From Actinomadura sp. NAK00032 (lineage in GTDB: Bacteria; Actinomycetota; Actinomycetes; Streptosporangiales; Streptosporangiaceae), in assembly GCF_013364275.1 (NCBI RefSeq), contig NZ_CP054932.1, positions 5,208,001 to 5,272,000 on the forward strand: DNA of 64,000 nt, given 5' to 3'. The first letter of the stretch is position 1, and the number at the start of each line of letters is the position of its first letter. Under the pieces are notes generated by a model that was not told the origin of the DNA, did no database searches, and was given only the letters and a program-made list of their open reading frames with translations. Shown piece by piece: positions 57,892 to 64,000 of the stretch. The position numbers and the translations under genes were made by a program.

Positions 57892-58357
57892 CGGCGATCA
57901 TCCTCTCCAGTTTGGCGTACCCCTCGTTGACCCCGGTCTCCATGCCGCTGCGCAGCCAGGCGTCGCGGCTCGCGAAGCTGTCGACGAGCGACTGCGCGCG
58001 CAGCCGGGTCCGGCCGTCGCCCAGGTCCTCGAACCACAGCGTCTCCAGCGCGACGCCGTCGGGCTCGCCCTCGAACGTGAAGGTCTGCACGATGCGGTCG
58101 GGCCGCACCTCGTGGAAGCAGCCGTGGAACCAGTACTCCTCGCCGCCGTCGCCCGACGCGGCGTACCGCCAGCTGCCGCCGGTGCGCGCGTCCCACTGGT
58201 CGATGCGGGTGGTCATGCCGTCGGGGCCCACCCACCGCGCGAACAGCTCGGGATCGGTGTGGGCGCGCAGCAGCTGCCCGGGCGTCGCCGCGAAGTCACG
58301 GGTCATCCTGATGACCGGCAGCTCCGGGTCGGCCTCGATGGTCGTCTCCGTGGTCAT
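57878..58357 (-). CDS. SRPBCC/AHSA1-domain protein
   Basis: This 159-residue helix-grip protein has FAATPGQLLRAHTDPELFARWVGP and GYAKLERMI, standard for the AHSA1 family often paired with ArsR regulators. Its 5' end overlaps the arsR-like gene by 62 nt in another frame. It probably binds a hydrophobic ligand. Confidence 0.9.
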   Translation of the reverse strand: MTTETTIEADPELPVIRMTRDFAATPGQLLRAHTDPELFARWVGPDGMTTRIDQWDARTGGSWRYAASGDGGEEYWFHGCFHEVRPDRIVQTFTFEGEPDGVALETLWFEDLGDGRTRLRAQSLVDSFASRDAWLRSGMETGVNEGYAKLERMIADGAA

Positions 58358-58685
58358 GCTCGTCCTCCTTCATCTGCTCCAGGACGGCGTCGAGGCGGCG
58401 GTAGCGCCGCTCGACGCGGGCCCGGTGGCGTTCGATCCAGGTGTCCATCAGGTCGAAGGCCCCGGCCTCCAGGCGCACCCGCCTCGGCTGCGGCCCGGCC
58501 GGCCGGGTGACGAGCCCCGCGCCTTCGAGGACCCGCAGGTGCTTGTAGACGGCCTGCAGGGACATCCGGTACGGCTCGGCGAGCTCGCCCACCGTCGCGT
58601 CGCCCTCGGAGAGCCGGGCCACCATGTCGCGCCGGGTGGGGTCCGCGAGGGCCGCGAAGGCCTGCGACAGCGCGTCCGCGGTCAT
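58296..58685 (-). CDS. ArsR-family regulator
   Basis: This 129-residue winged-helix protein has ALADPTRRDMVARLSEGDATVGELAE and VYKHLRVLEGAGLV. No arsenic-type Cys pair is seen in the helix, so it senses something else, as is usual for ArsR-AHSA1 pairs. The C-terminus (EDEHDHGDDHRG) is acidic and His-rich and lies in the segment overlapping the SRPBCC gene. Two TCAACC-N4-GGTTGA-type sites lie upstream. Confidence 0.93.
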   Translation of the reverse strand: MTADALSQAFAALADPTRRDMVARLSEGDATVGELAEPYRMSLQAVYKHLRVLEGAGLVTRPAGPQPRRVRLEAGAFDLMDTWIERHRARVERRYRRLDAVLEQMKEDEHDHGDDHRGRPGAAGHQDDP

Positions 58686-58698
58686 CGCCCCTCCACTT

Positions 58699-58714
58699 TC
58701 AACTTGATGGTTTA
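58699..58714. promoter_or_regulatory. ArsR-type operator, imperfect
   Basis: TCAACT-N4-GGTTTA, an imperfect copy of the palindrome at 58746, lies 14 nt before the arsR-like start. Confidence 0.5.
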
Positions 58715-58745
58715 AAGCCATCGTAGGCCGCGCCACGGCCGGCCG

Positions 58746-58761
58746 TCAACCTCTCGGTTGA
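58746..58761. promoter_or_regulatory. ArsR-type operator, perfect palindrome
   Basis: TCAACC-N4-GGTTGA is a perfect 6-bp inverted repeat 61 nt upstream of the arsR-like start. With the weaker copy at 58699 it probably mediates autorepression. Confidence 0.6.
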
Positions 58762-58790
58762 AAGCCCGGCTCCACCTCGGAGTACGGGGG

Positions 58791-60278
58791 CTAACGGGAC
58801 GCGGCGCGGGCGCGGCGCGCGGCGGCGCGGCCGGCGCGGCGGCCGAAGAAGGAGCCCTCGCCGAGCTGGGTGCCCGAGCAGTAGCCCGCGCCGTCCTGGG
58901 CGATGTTGGACGCGCAGGCTCCGGCCGCGTACAGCCCGGCGATGACCGATCTGTCGGGCCGCCGCACCTCGCCGTCGACGGTGGTGGCCATGCCGCCGAG
59001 CGTGAACCCGGCGTACAGGGCGGTGCCGAGGCTCAGGTCGTAGACGCCCCAGGGCCCCCGGGTCTGCGGCGCGAGCCAGTCGGGGTGCTTGTGGAAGTCG
59101 GGGTCCTCGCCGCGCGCGGCGTGCTCGTTGTAGCGGGCCATCGTCGCGGCGAGCGAGCCGGAGGGCAGCTTCAGCCCGGCCTCCATCTCCTCGATGGTCT
59201 CGTAGCCGTCCTTCAGCGGGACGAGCGGCATCCGCTGCTCCTGCATGTGGTCGCCGTCGGCGATCAGGTAGGCCGCCGCGTCCGGCTGCCGGAGGACGAA
59301 GTACGAGGTGCGCGCGTGGTAACTGTCCTCGGCCACGAACCGCTCACCGCGGTTGTTGACGATCAGCCCCTTGACCAGCGACGAGGGCGGGTAGAACGGC
59401 GCGGTGACGAAGGGCTCGTCCATGTGCTCCAGCGCGGCGCCGGCCGACTGGCCCAGCCGGATCCCGAGCCCGTCGTCGTAGCTGCCGCCCAGGGTGAACA
59501 GCTTCCCGCCGAGGGCCGGCGTGTAGGCGGCGACCATGTCGGAGTTCATCACGAACCCGCCGGCCGCGATGACCACGGCGGCCGCCGCGACCGCGCCGGT
59601 CTCGTCGAACCGCCGCCACGCGACACCGGTGACCGCGCCGTCCGCGGCGGCCACCAGGTTGGTCGCGCCCGTCTCGTAGCGGACCTCGACGCCGGCCTCC
59701 TCGACCCGGTCCCGCAGCAGGTCCATCACGATCCTGGTGCCCTCGGTGTCGCCGGGCACCGGCACCTTGTGGCCCCGCGGCGCCGGCGGGACCTCGTCGC
59801 GGAACGGCCACACCTTCTCGTTGCCGGTGAACATCAGGCCCTCGGTGCCGGGCTGGATCACCGCCTTGCCCGGGAAGTAGGACCGCTCGAACCGGAACCC
59901 CAGCGCCTCCAGCCAGTCGAAGTGGGCGACCGATCCCTCGCAGTAGGCGCGGATCTTCTCCTCGTCGGGGTCCTTGGTGCTCGCCGCCAGGTACCGCGCC
60001 ATCGCCTCGGCGGTGTCCTCGTGGCCGGTGGCCCGCTGGACGGCGGTGCCGCCGCCGAGGTAGAAGTGGCCGCCCGACATGCTGGACGTCCCGCCGTGCA
60101 CGGCCGCCCGCTCCAGGATCAGCACGCGCGCCCCCGAGCGCGCGGCCTCCAGCGCGGCGCAGCCGCCGGCGATCCCGAAGCCGACGACGACCACGTCGAA
60201 GCGCTCGGCGCCGGCGGGCAGGTCCGCGGCCGGCAGGACCGGCGGGACGGCCAGTCCCGCAGAGGGGTGTGCGTCCAT
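58791..60278 (-). CDS. FAD-binding oxidoreductase, KstD-like
   Basis: This 495-residue flavoprotein has VVVVGFGIAGGCAALEAARSG near residue 30, ERAAVHGGTSSMSGG, and the C-terminal loop QDGAGYCSGTQLGEGSFFGRRAG. It resembles 3-ketosteroid dehydrogenase or fumarate-reductase-type enzymes in steroid clusters. It is downstream of the SDR gene by 11 nt, in the same transcript. It differs clearly from the flavoprotein at 55896. Confidence 0.88.
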   Translation of the reverse strand: MDAHPSAGLAVPPVLPAADLPAGAERFDVVVVGFGIAGGCAALEAARSGARVLILERAAVHGGTSSMSGGHFYLGGGTAVQRATGHEDTAEAMARYLAASTKDPDEEKIRAYCEGSVAHFDWLEALGFRFERSYFPGKAVIQPGTEGLMFTGNEKVWPFRDEVPPAPRGHKVPVPGDTEGTRIVMDLLRDRVEEAGVEVRYETGATNLVAAADGAVTGVAWRRFDETGAVAAAAVVIAAGGFVMNSDMVAAYTPALGGKLFTLGGSYDDGLGIRLGQSAGAALEHMDEPFVTAPFYPPSSLVKGLIVNNRGERFVAEDSYHARTSYFVLRQPDAAAYLIADGDHMQEQRMPLVPLKDGYETIEEMEAGLKLPSGSLAATMARYNEHAARGEDPDFHKHPDWLAPQTRGPWGVYDLSLGTALYAGFTLGGMATTVDGEVRRPDRSVIAGLYAAGACASNIAQDGAGYCSGTQLGEGSFFGRRAGRAAARRARAASR

Positions 60279-60289
60279 CGCCGCCTCAC

Positions 60290-61027
60290 TCAGCCCTTGT
60301 GCGGGATCTGGTTGACGGTGCCGCCGTCGATGACGAACTCCGCTCCGGTGGCGTAGGACGACTCGTCGCTCGCCAGGAAGACCACGAAGGAGGCGACGTC
60401 CTCGGGCTGCCCGGGACGGCCGAGCGGGATCGGGACCATGTCGTCGGGGATGCCCTCGGTGATCGGCGTGCGGATCAGCCCGGGGTGCAGCGAGTTGACC
60501 CGGACGCCGTGCGGCGCGAGTTCGACGGCGACCGACTTGGTCAGGCCGCGCAGGCCCCACTTGGAGGCCACGTAGCCGTGCGCCCAGGAGGTGCCGCGCA
60601 GCCCCTCGATGGAGGAGTTGTTGATGATCGAGCCGCCGCCGGCCGCGATCAGCGCGTCGGCCGCCGCGCGGATGCCGAGGAACGGGCCGGTGAGGTTGAC
60701 GTCGATGATCTGCTGCCACTTCTCCAGCGAGAAGCGGGTGATGGCGGCCCCGTTGGCGATGCCCGCGTTGTTGAACAGCACGTCGAGCCGGCCGAACTCG
60801 CCGACGGCCGCGGCGACGGCGGCCGTCCAGTCCTCCGGGCTCGTCACGTCCAGATGCACGTAGCGGCACGCCTCGCCCAGCTCCGCCGCGACCGCGCGGC
60901 CCTCGTCGTCGAGGATGTCGCCGATCACGACCCGCGCGCCCTCGGCCACCAGCGCCCGGGCGGCGGCCGCCCCGATGCCGCGCGCGCCGCCGCTGACCAG
61001 GGCGACCTTCCCGTCCACACGTCCCAT
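60290..61027 (-). CDS. Short-chain dehydrogenase, hydroxysteroid-dehydrogenase-like
   Basis: This 245-residue SDR has the nucleotide motif SGGARGIG (12-19), NNAG, catalytic Ser in INNSSIEGL and Tyr/Lys in GYVASKWGLRG near residue 151. The overall pattern resembles bacterial 3-alpha/20-beta-hydroxysteroid dehydrogenase. It is coupled to the KstD-like gene; together they could oxidise an alcohol and then desaturate the ring. Confidence 0.9.
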   Translation of the reverse strand: MGRVDGKVALVSGGARGIGAAAARALVAEGARVVIGDILDDEGRAVAAELGEACRYVHLDVTSPEDWTAAVAAAVGEFGRLDVLFNNAGIANGAAITRFSLEKWQQIIDVNLTGPFLGIRAAADALIAAGGGSIINNSSIEGLRGTSWAHGYVASKWGLRGLTKSVAVELAPHGVRVNSLHPGLIRTPITEGIPDDMVPIPLGRPGQPEDVASFVVFLASDESSYATGAEFVIDGGTVNQIPHKG

Positions 61028-61053
61028 CGGCGGTGTCCTCTCCTCGGTGTGCG

Positions 61054-62139
61054 TCAGCCGGCCAGCGCCGCCGCGAAGACGCCGCGGGCGGTGTTGAAGG
61101 GCAGGTCGAGCGGCGTCCGCAGGCCGGGCGGCGCCGCGACGACGTCGGGGATCGCGTTGACGATGCGCCCGGCGCCCGCCGCGATCGCGGCGTAGTTGTG
61201 GTCGCCCCGCGCGCTGGACGGGCAGACGTCGACGCGGTAGGACGGCTCGCCGGTGATCTCGACCCGGTAGGAGCCGCCGTCCTGCGCCGGCCGGGGCCAG
61301 TCGGGGCGCAGGTCGGCGCGCAGCCGGGTGGTGTGGTCGATGACCAGCACGTCCTTGCCGGCGGCGACGCCGGTGATCTGGAACCGCATGGCCGCGACCC
61401 CGCCCGCCGGGATGTGCCCGGCCGCCACGTCGAACGCCTCCGGCGCGGGCTCCTGCTCGAACCGCTCGGTGATGTCGTCCAGCTCGAAGCCAAAGCCGCG
61501 GGCCAGCATCCGAAGGCTGACGCCCCAGGACGCCGCCAGCATCCCCGGCCTGAACATCTTCGGCAGGTCGCCCACGGGGCGGCCGAAGCCCATGAAGTCG
61601 AAGATGACCGGGGCGCCGTCGTAGGACGCGTAGTCGGCGATCTCCGAGCAGCGCACCCGCTCCACCCGCTGGCAGGTGCTCGCGATCGCGAAGGGCAGCA
61701 GGTCGTTGACCCAGCCGGGGTCGACCCCGGTGGCGAACAGGCTCGTCCCGCCGGCCCGGCAGGCGTCCTCGATCGGGGCGATCATGCGGTCCGGCAGCAC
61801 GCCCCAAGGGTGGATCAGCGGCACCGGCGAGGACGCGACGACGTCGCTGCCCGAGGCGAGGATCCTGCGGAGGTCGTCGAGCGCCTCCAACAGGCGGGTC
61901 TCGCCGAGCGCGCAGTACACGGTGCAGTCCGGCCGCAGGGCGAGCGCCGCGTCCAGGTCGGCGGTGGCGGCGACGCCGGTGACCGTGTCCAGGCCGGCGA
62001 GGTCGCCGGCGTCCCGCCCGACCTTCTCCGGGTTCGACACGACCAGTCCGGCCAGCTCGAAACGGGGGTCCTCGATCAGCTGCGACAGGGCGATGCGGCC
62101 GACGTTGCCGGTCGCCACGTGCAGGACGCGGATGGCCAT
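61054..62139 (-). CDS. NAD(P)-dependent amine-dehydrogenase/DapB-fold protein
   Basis: This 361-residue protein has a Rossmann start (IRVLHVATGNVGRIALSQLI) and GTSLFATGVDPGWVNDLLP, typical of the dihydrodipicolinate-reductase-N-terminal family found in steroid and fatty-acid catabolic clusters. The reaction is not established. It begins the minus-strand operon running to 58791. A TGGACA-N2-TGTCCA palindrome lies 34 nt upstream. Confidence 0.85.
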   Translation of the reverse strand: MAIRVLHVATGNVGRIALSQLIEDPRFELAGLVVSNPEKVGRDAGDLAGLDTVTGVAATADLDAALALRPDCTVYCALGETRLLEALDDLRRILASGSDVVASSPVPLIHPWGVLPDRMIAPIEDACRAGGTSLFATGVDPGWVNDLLPFAIASTCQRVERVRCSEIADYASYDGAPVIFDFMGFGRPVGDLPKMFRPGMLAASWGVSLRMLARGFGFELDDITERFEQEPAPEAFDVAAGHIPAGGVAAMRFQITGVAAGKDVLVIDHTTRLRADLRPDWPRPAQDGGSYRVEITGEPSYRVDVCPSSARGDHNYAAIAAGAGRIVNAIPDVVAAPPGLRTPLDLPFNTARGVFAAALAG

Positions 62140-62172
62140 GGTGCTCCTCGGCGGCGGGGCTGGTCAGCTGCC

Positions 62173-62186
62173 TGGACAGGTGTCCA
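62173..62186. promoter_or_regulatory. TetR-type operator A
   Basis: TGGACA-GG-TGTCCA is a palindrome with perfect 6-bp arms in the divergent promoter, close to the DapB-fold gene. Confidence 0.6.
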
Positions 62187-62250
62187 CCCTAGCGGCGGGC
62201 CGGCCGCCGCCGCAATGGCGCCGGACGAGCGGCGGGCGGTGGCGGCTTTC

Positions 62251-62266
62251 CTGGACAGCCGTCCAG
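62251..62266. promoter_or_regulatory. TetR-type operator B
   Basis: CTGGAC-N4-GTCCAG is a second palindrome of the same type, centred 79 nt from operator A and close to the F420 oxidoreductase gene. No TetR gene is in the window. Confidence 0.6.
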
Positions 62267-62284
62267 GCACTATTCCAGAATCGG

Positions 62285-62298
62285 TAGAACGCGTTCTA
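62285..62298. promoter_or_regulatory. KstR-like box overlapping a leaderless-type promoter
   Basis: TAGAACGCGTTCTA is a perfect palindrome fitting the KstR consensus TNNAACNNGTTNNA. It overlaps TAGTAT (62297-62302), a good -10 element that would start transcription at or next to ATG 62309. Confidence 0.6.
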
Positions 62299-62308
62299 GT
62301 ATGGCGCC

Positions 62309-63160
62309 ATGCGCAACGGAATCGTGCTCTTCACCTCGGACCGCGGCATCACCCCGGCGGCGCTGGCCAAGGCCGCCGAGGAGCGCGGCTTCGACACCTT
62401 CTACGTGCCCGAGCACACCCACATACCGGTGCGCCGCGACGCGCTGCACCCCACCGGCGGCGCGGACCTGCCCGACGACCGCTACACCCGTACCCTCGAC
62501 CCGTGGGTGTCGCTGGCGACCGCCGCCGCGGTGACCTCCCGGATCGGCCTGGCGACCGCGGTCGCGCTGCCGGTGGAGTCCGACCCGATCACCCTCGCCA
62601 AGACGCTCGCGACCCTGGACCACCTGTCCGGCGGCCGGGTGACGGTCGGCGCCGGGTTCGGGTGGAACACCGACGAGCTGGCCGACCACCACGTCCCGGC
62701 CGCCAGGCGCCGCACCGTCCTCAAGGAGTACCTGGAGGCGATGCGCGCCCTGTGGACGCAGGAGGAGGCGTCCTACGACGGCGAGTTCGTCTCGTTCGGC
62801 CCGAGCTGGGCCCACCCCAAGCCCCCGCAGGGCCGCATCCCGGTGATCATCGGCGCGGGCGGCGGGCCCAAGACCATGAAGTGGATCGCGGCCCACGCCG
62901 ACGGCTGGATGACCACCCCGATCGAGACCGACATCGCCGACCGGGTCGCGCTGCTGCGCAAGGAGTGGGACGAGGCGGGCCGCGCCGGCGAGCCCGACGT
63001 GCGGATCCTGGTCGCCAAGAGGCCCACCCCCGGCGACCTCGCCGAATGGGAGGCCGCCGGGGCCGCCGAGCTGATCTGGGGCGTGCCGGACGCGGACGAG
63101 TCCGCCGTCCTGGCGTACCTGGACAAGACCGCCGCCCGGCTCGGCCTGGCCCAGAGCTGA
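62309..63160 (+). CDS. LLM-class F420-dependent oxidoreductase
   Basis: This 283-residue luciferase-like protein (TIGR03619 type) has FDTFYVPEHTHIPV, DPWVSLATAAAVTSRIGLAT and VTVGAGFGWNTDELADH. It uses F420 for hydride transfer. No ribosome-binding site precedes ATG 62309, while a -10-like TAGTAT ends 6 nt before it, so the mRNA is probably leaderless. It is followed after 41 nt by the gene running off the window. Confidence 0.9.
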   Translation: MRNGIVLFTSDRGITPAALAKAAEERGFDTFYVPEHTHIPVRRDALHPTGGADLPDDRYTRTLDPWVSLATAAAVTSRIGLATAVALPVESDPITLAKTLATLDHLSGGRVTVGAGFGWNTDELADHHVPAARRRTVLKEYLEAMRALWTQEEASYDGEFVSFGPSWAHPKPPQGRIPVIIGAGGGPKTMKWIAAHADGWMTTPIETDIADRVALLRKEWDEAGRAGEPDVRILVAKRPTPGDLAEWEAAGAAELIWGVPDADESAVLAYLDKTAARLGLAQS

Positions 63161-63201
63161 CGACCGGCCCGTCCGAAGCCGACGACCGAGGAGACCGGTA
63201 G

Positions 63202-64000
63202 ATGACCCCAGCGCCCCCGCCGAGCCGCTACGCCGCCCTGCCCCGGGAGCGGCTCGCGGCCGCCGTCCCCGAACTGCTGCTGATCGGGCAGCTCATCGAC
63301 CGCTCCGGGATGGCGTGGTGCATCTCCGCGTTCGGGCGGGAGGAGATGGCGCGGATCGCGATCGAGGAGTGGGCGGCCTCCAGCCCGATCTACACCCGCC
63401 GGATGCAGCGGGCGCTCGGCTACGCACCCGACGTCCCCGGCAAGGGCGACGTGCCGACCATCTTCAAGGGCCTCCAGCTCGACATCGGCGCTCCCCCGCA
63501 GTTCATGGACTTCCGCTACACGGTCCACGACCGGTGGCACGGCGAGTTCCACCTCGACTACTGCGGCGCCCTCATGGACGTCGAGCCCATGGGCGAGGAC
63601 TACGTCCGCTCCATGTGCCACGACATCGAGGACCCGACCTTCGACGCGACCGCCGTCGCCACCAACCCCAGGGCGCAGGTGCGGCCGATCCACCGGCCGC
63701 CGCGCCTGCCCGCCGGCCGGCACCCCCACTGCGCGTGGACGGTCACCATCGACGAGGCGCACCCGGAGGCGCGGGGCATCCCGCTGCTGGCCGTCAACGA
63801 GCGGTCCCGCGCCGCGACCCTCGAACTCGCGCCGATCGACCCCGCCGGCGACGGCCTCGCCGACTACTCCGGCCCGCTGCTGTCCGACCTGGACTTCGCC
63901 GCCTTCTCCCACTCCGCGCTGGCGCGGATCGCCGACGAGGTGTGCCTGCAGATGCACCTGCTCGACCGCGCCTTCGCGCTCGCCGTCGCCGAGCGCGCCG
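63202..64000 (+). CDS. Unrecognised protein, 3' end beyond window
   Basis: An open frame from ATG 63202 runs 266 codons to the window edge without a stop, with GAGGAG 7 nt upstream. The protein is soluble, with many Trp, His and Cys residues: MAWCISAFGREEMARIAIEEW, FHLDYCGALMDVEPMGEDY, MCHDIEDPTFDATA, HPHCAWTV. The pattern of conserved-looking His and Cys (DYC, MCHDIED, HPHC) suggests an enzyme or metal binder. I do not recognise the family. It is probably cotranscribed with the F420 oxidoreductase. Confidence 0.8.
   Translation, partial: MTPAPPPSRYAALPRERLAAAVPELLLIGQLIDRSGMAWCISAFGREEMARIAIEEWAASSPIYTRRMQRALGYAPDVPGKGDVPTIFKGLQLDIGAPPQFMDFRYTVHDRWHGEFHLDYCGALMDVEPMGEDYVRSMCHDIEDPTFDATAVATNPRAQVRPIHRPPRLPAGRHPHCAWTVTIDEAHPEARGIPLLAVNERSRAATLELAPIDPAGDGLADYSGPLLSDLDFAAFSHSALARIADEVCLQMHLLDRAFALAVAERA

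Noticed and set aside
62270..62300. A twelfth tripartite IclR site before the F420 oxidoreductase
   Set aside because: The elements there are spaced N9 and N2 and fit the KstR consensus much better.
1..64000. tRNA, rRNA, transposase, phage integrase or CRISPR elements
   Set aside because: None was seen on either strand; the island shows no obvious mobile-element borders or base-composition break.

Overview
The window is very GC-rich DNA (about 70-75 % by eye) with G/C-ending codons and long antisense shadow frames. It has GTG and TTG starts, chains of genes overlapping by 1-4 nt, two F420-type luciferase-like oxidoreductases and a mycothiol-type DinB protein. Together these point to a soil actinomycete, probably of the Actinomadura/Nonomuraea/Streptosporangiales type; this is inference, since no rRNA or marker gene is present. 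I saw no tRNA, rRNA, CRISPR array or insertion sequence, and no gap without a gene exceeds about 225 nt.

Region 1 (1-9.3 kb) is a pectin-use locus: a fragment of an aldose-epimerase-like gene, a sugar ABC importer (two permeases and a lipoprotein binding protein), a Gfo/Idh/MocA dehydrogenase, an alpha/beta hydrolase, and secreted pectate lyases of the PL9 and PL1 types. Three LacI-type palindromes built on GAAAGCGCTTTC lie in it, two of them inside coding sequence and made with codons that are rare here.

Region 2 (9.3-20.2 kb) is nitrogen handling. A urea channel gene and a urease operon (ureA, a CbiX-like chelatase with a His-rich tail, ureB, ureC, ureF, ureG, ureD) end in two crcB fluoride-channel genes. 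A divergent amt ammonium transporter and a KimA-like permease follow.

Region 3 (20.2-57.3 kb) looks like one large, coherent, apparently undescribed catabolic island. It holds an 11-gene CoA-thioester operon (MaoC hydratases, CaiB transferase, MmgE/PrpD, Rid, thiolase-like protein plus DUF35, acyl-CoA dehydrogenase, CitE) and two nitrilase-family proteins with altered catalytic triads. It also has two DUF3598-like paralogues, an acyl-CoA ligase with a bicupin, a branched-chain-type ABC importer with a LivM-LivG fusion, a peptide-type ABC importer, three VOC proteins, an aldehyde dehydrogenase and a flavoprotein. Its regulators are one GntR/FCD and two paralogous IclR proteins. The island is tied together by a tripartite repeat, GTTCC-N7-GGAAC-N3-GTTCC (either orientation), found at eleven places, nearly all in promoters. 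At four of these promoters a second element centred on GTC-N-GAC, likely the GntR site, lies close by. The substrate is unknown.

Region 4 (57.3-64 kb) holds a DinB protein, an ArsR/SRPBCC pair, and genes with a steroid flavour: a KstD-like flavoprotein, a hydroxysteroid-dehydrogenase-like SDR, a DapB-fold dehydrogenase and an F420 oxidoreductase. The last has a KstR-like box next to its start and two TetR-like palindromes in its divergent promoter. The window ends inside an unrecognised gene.
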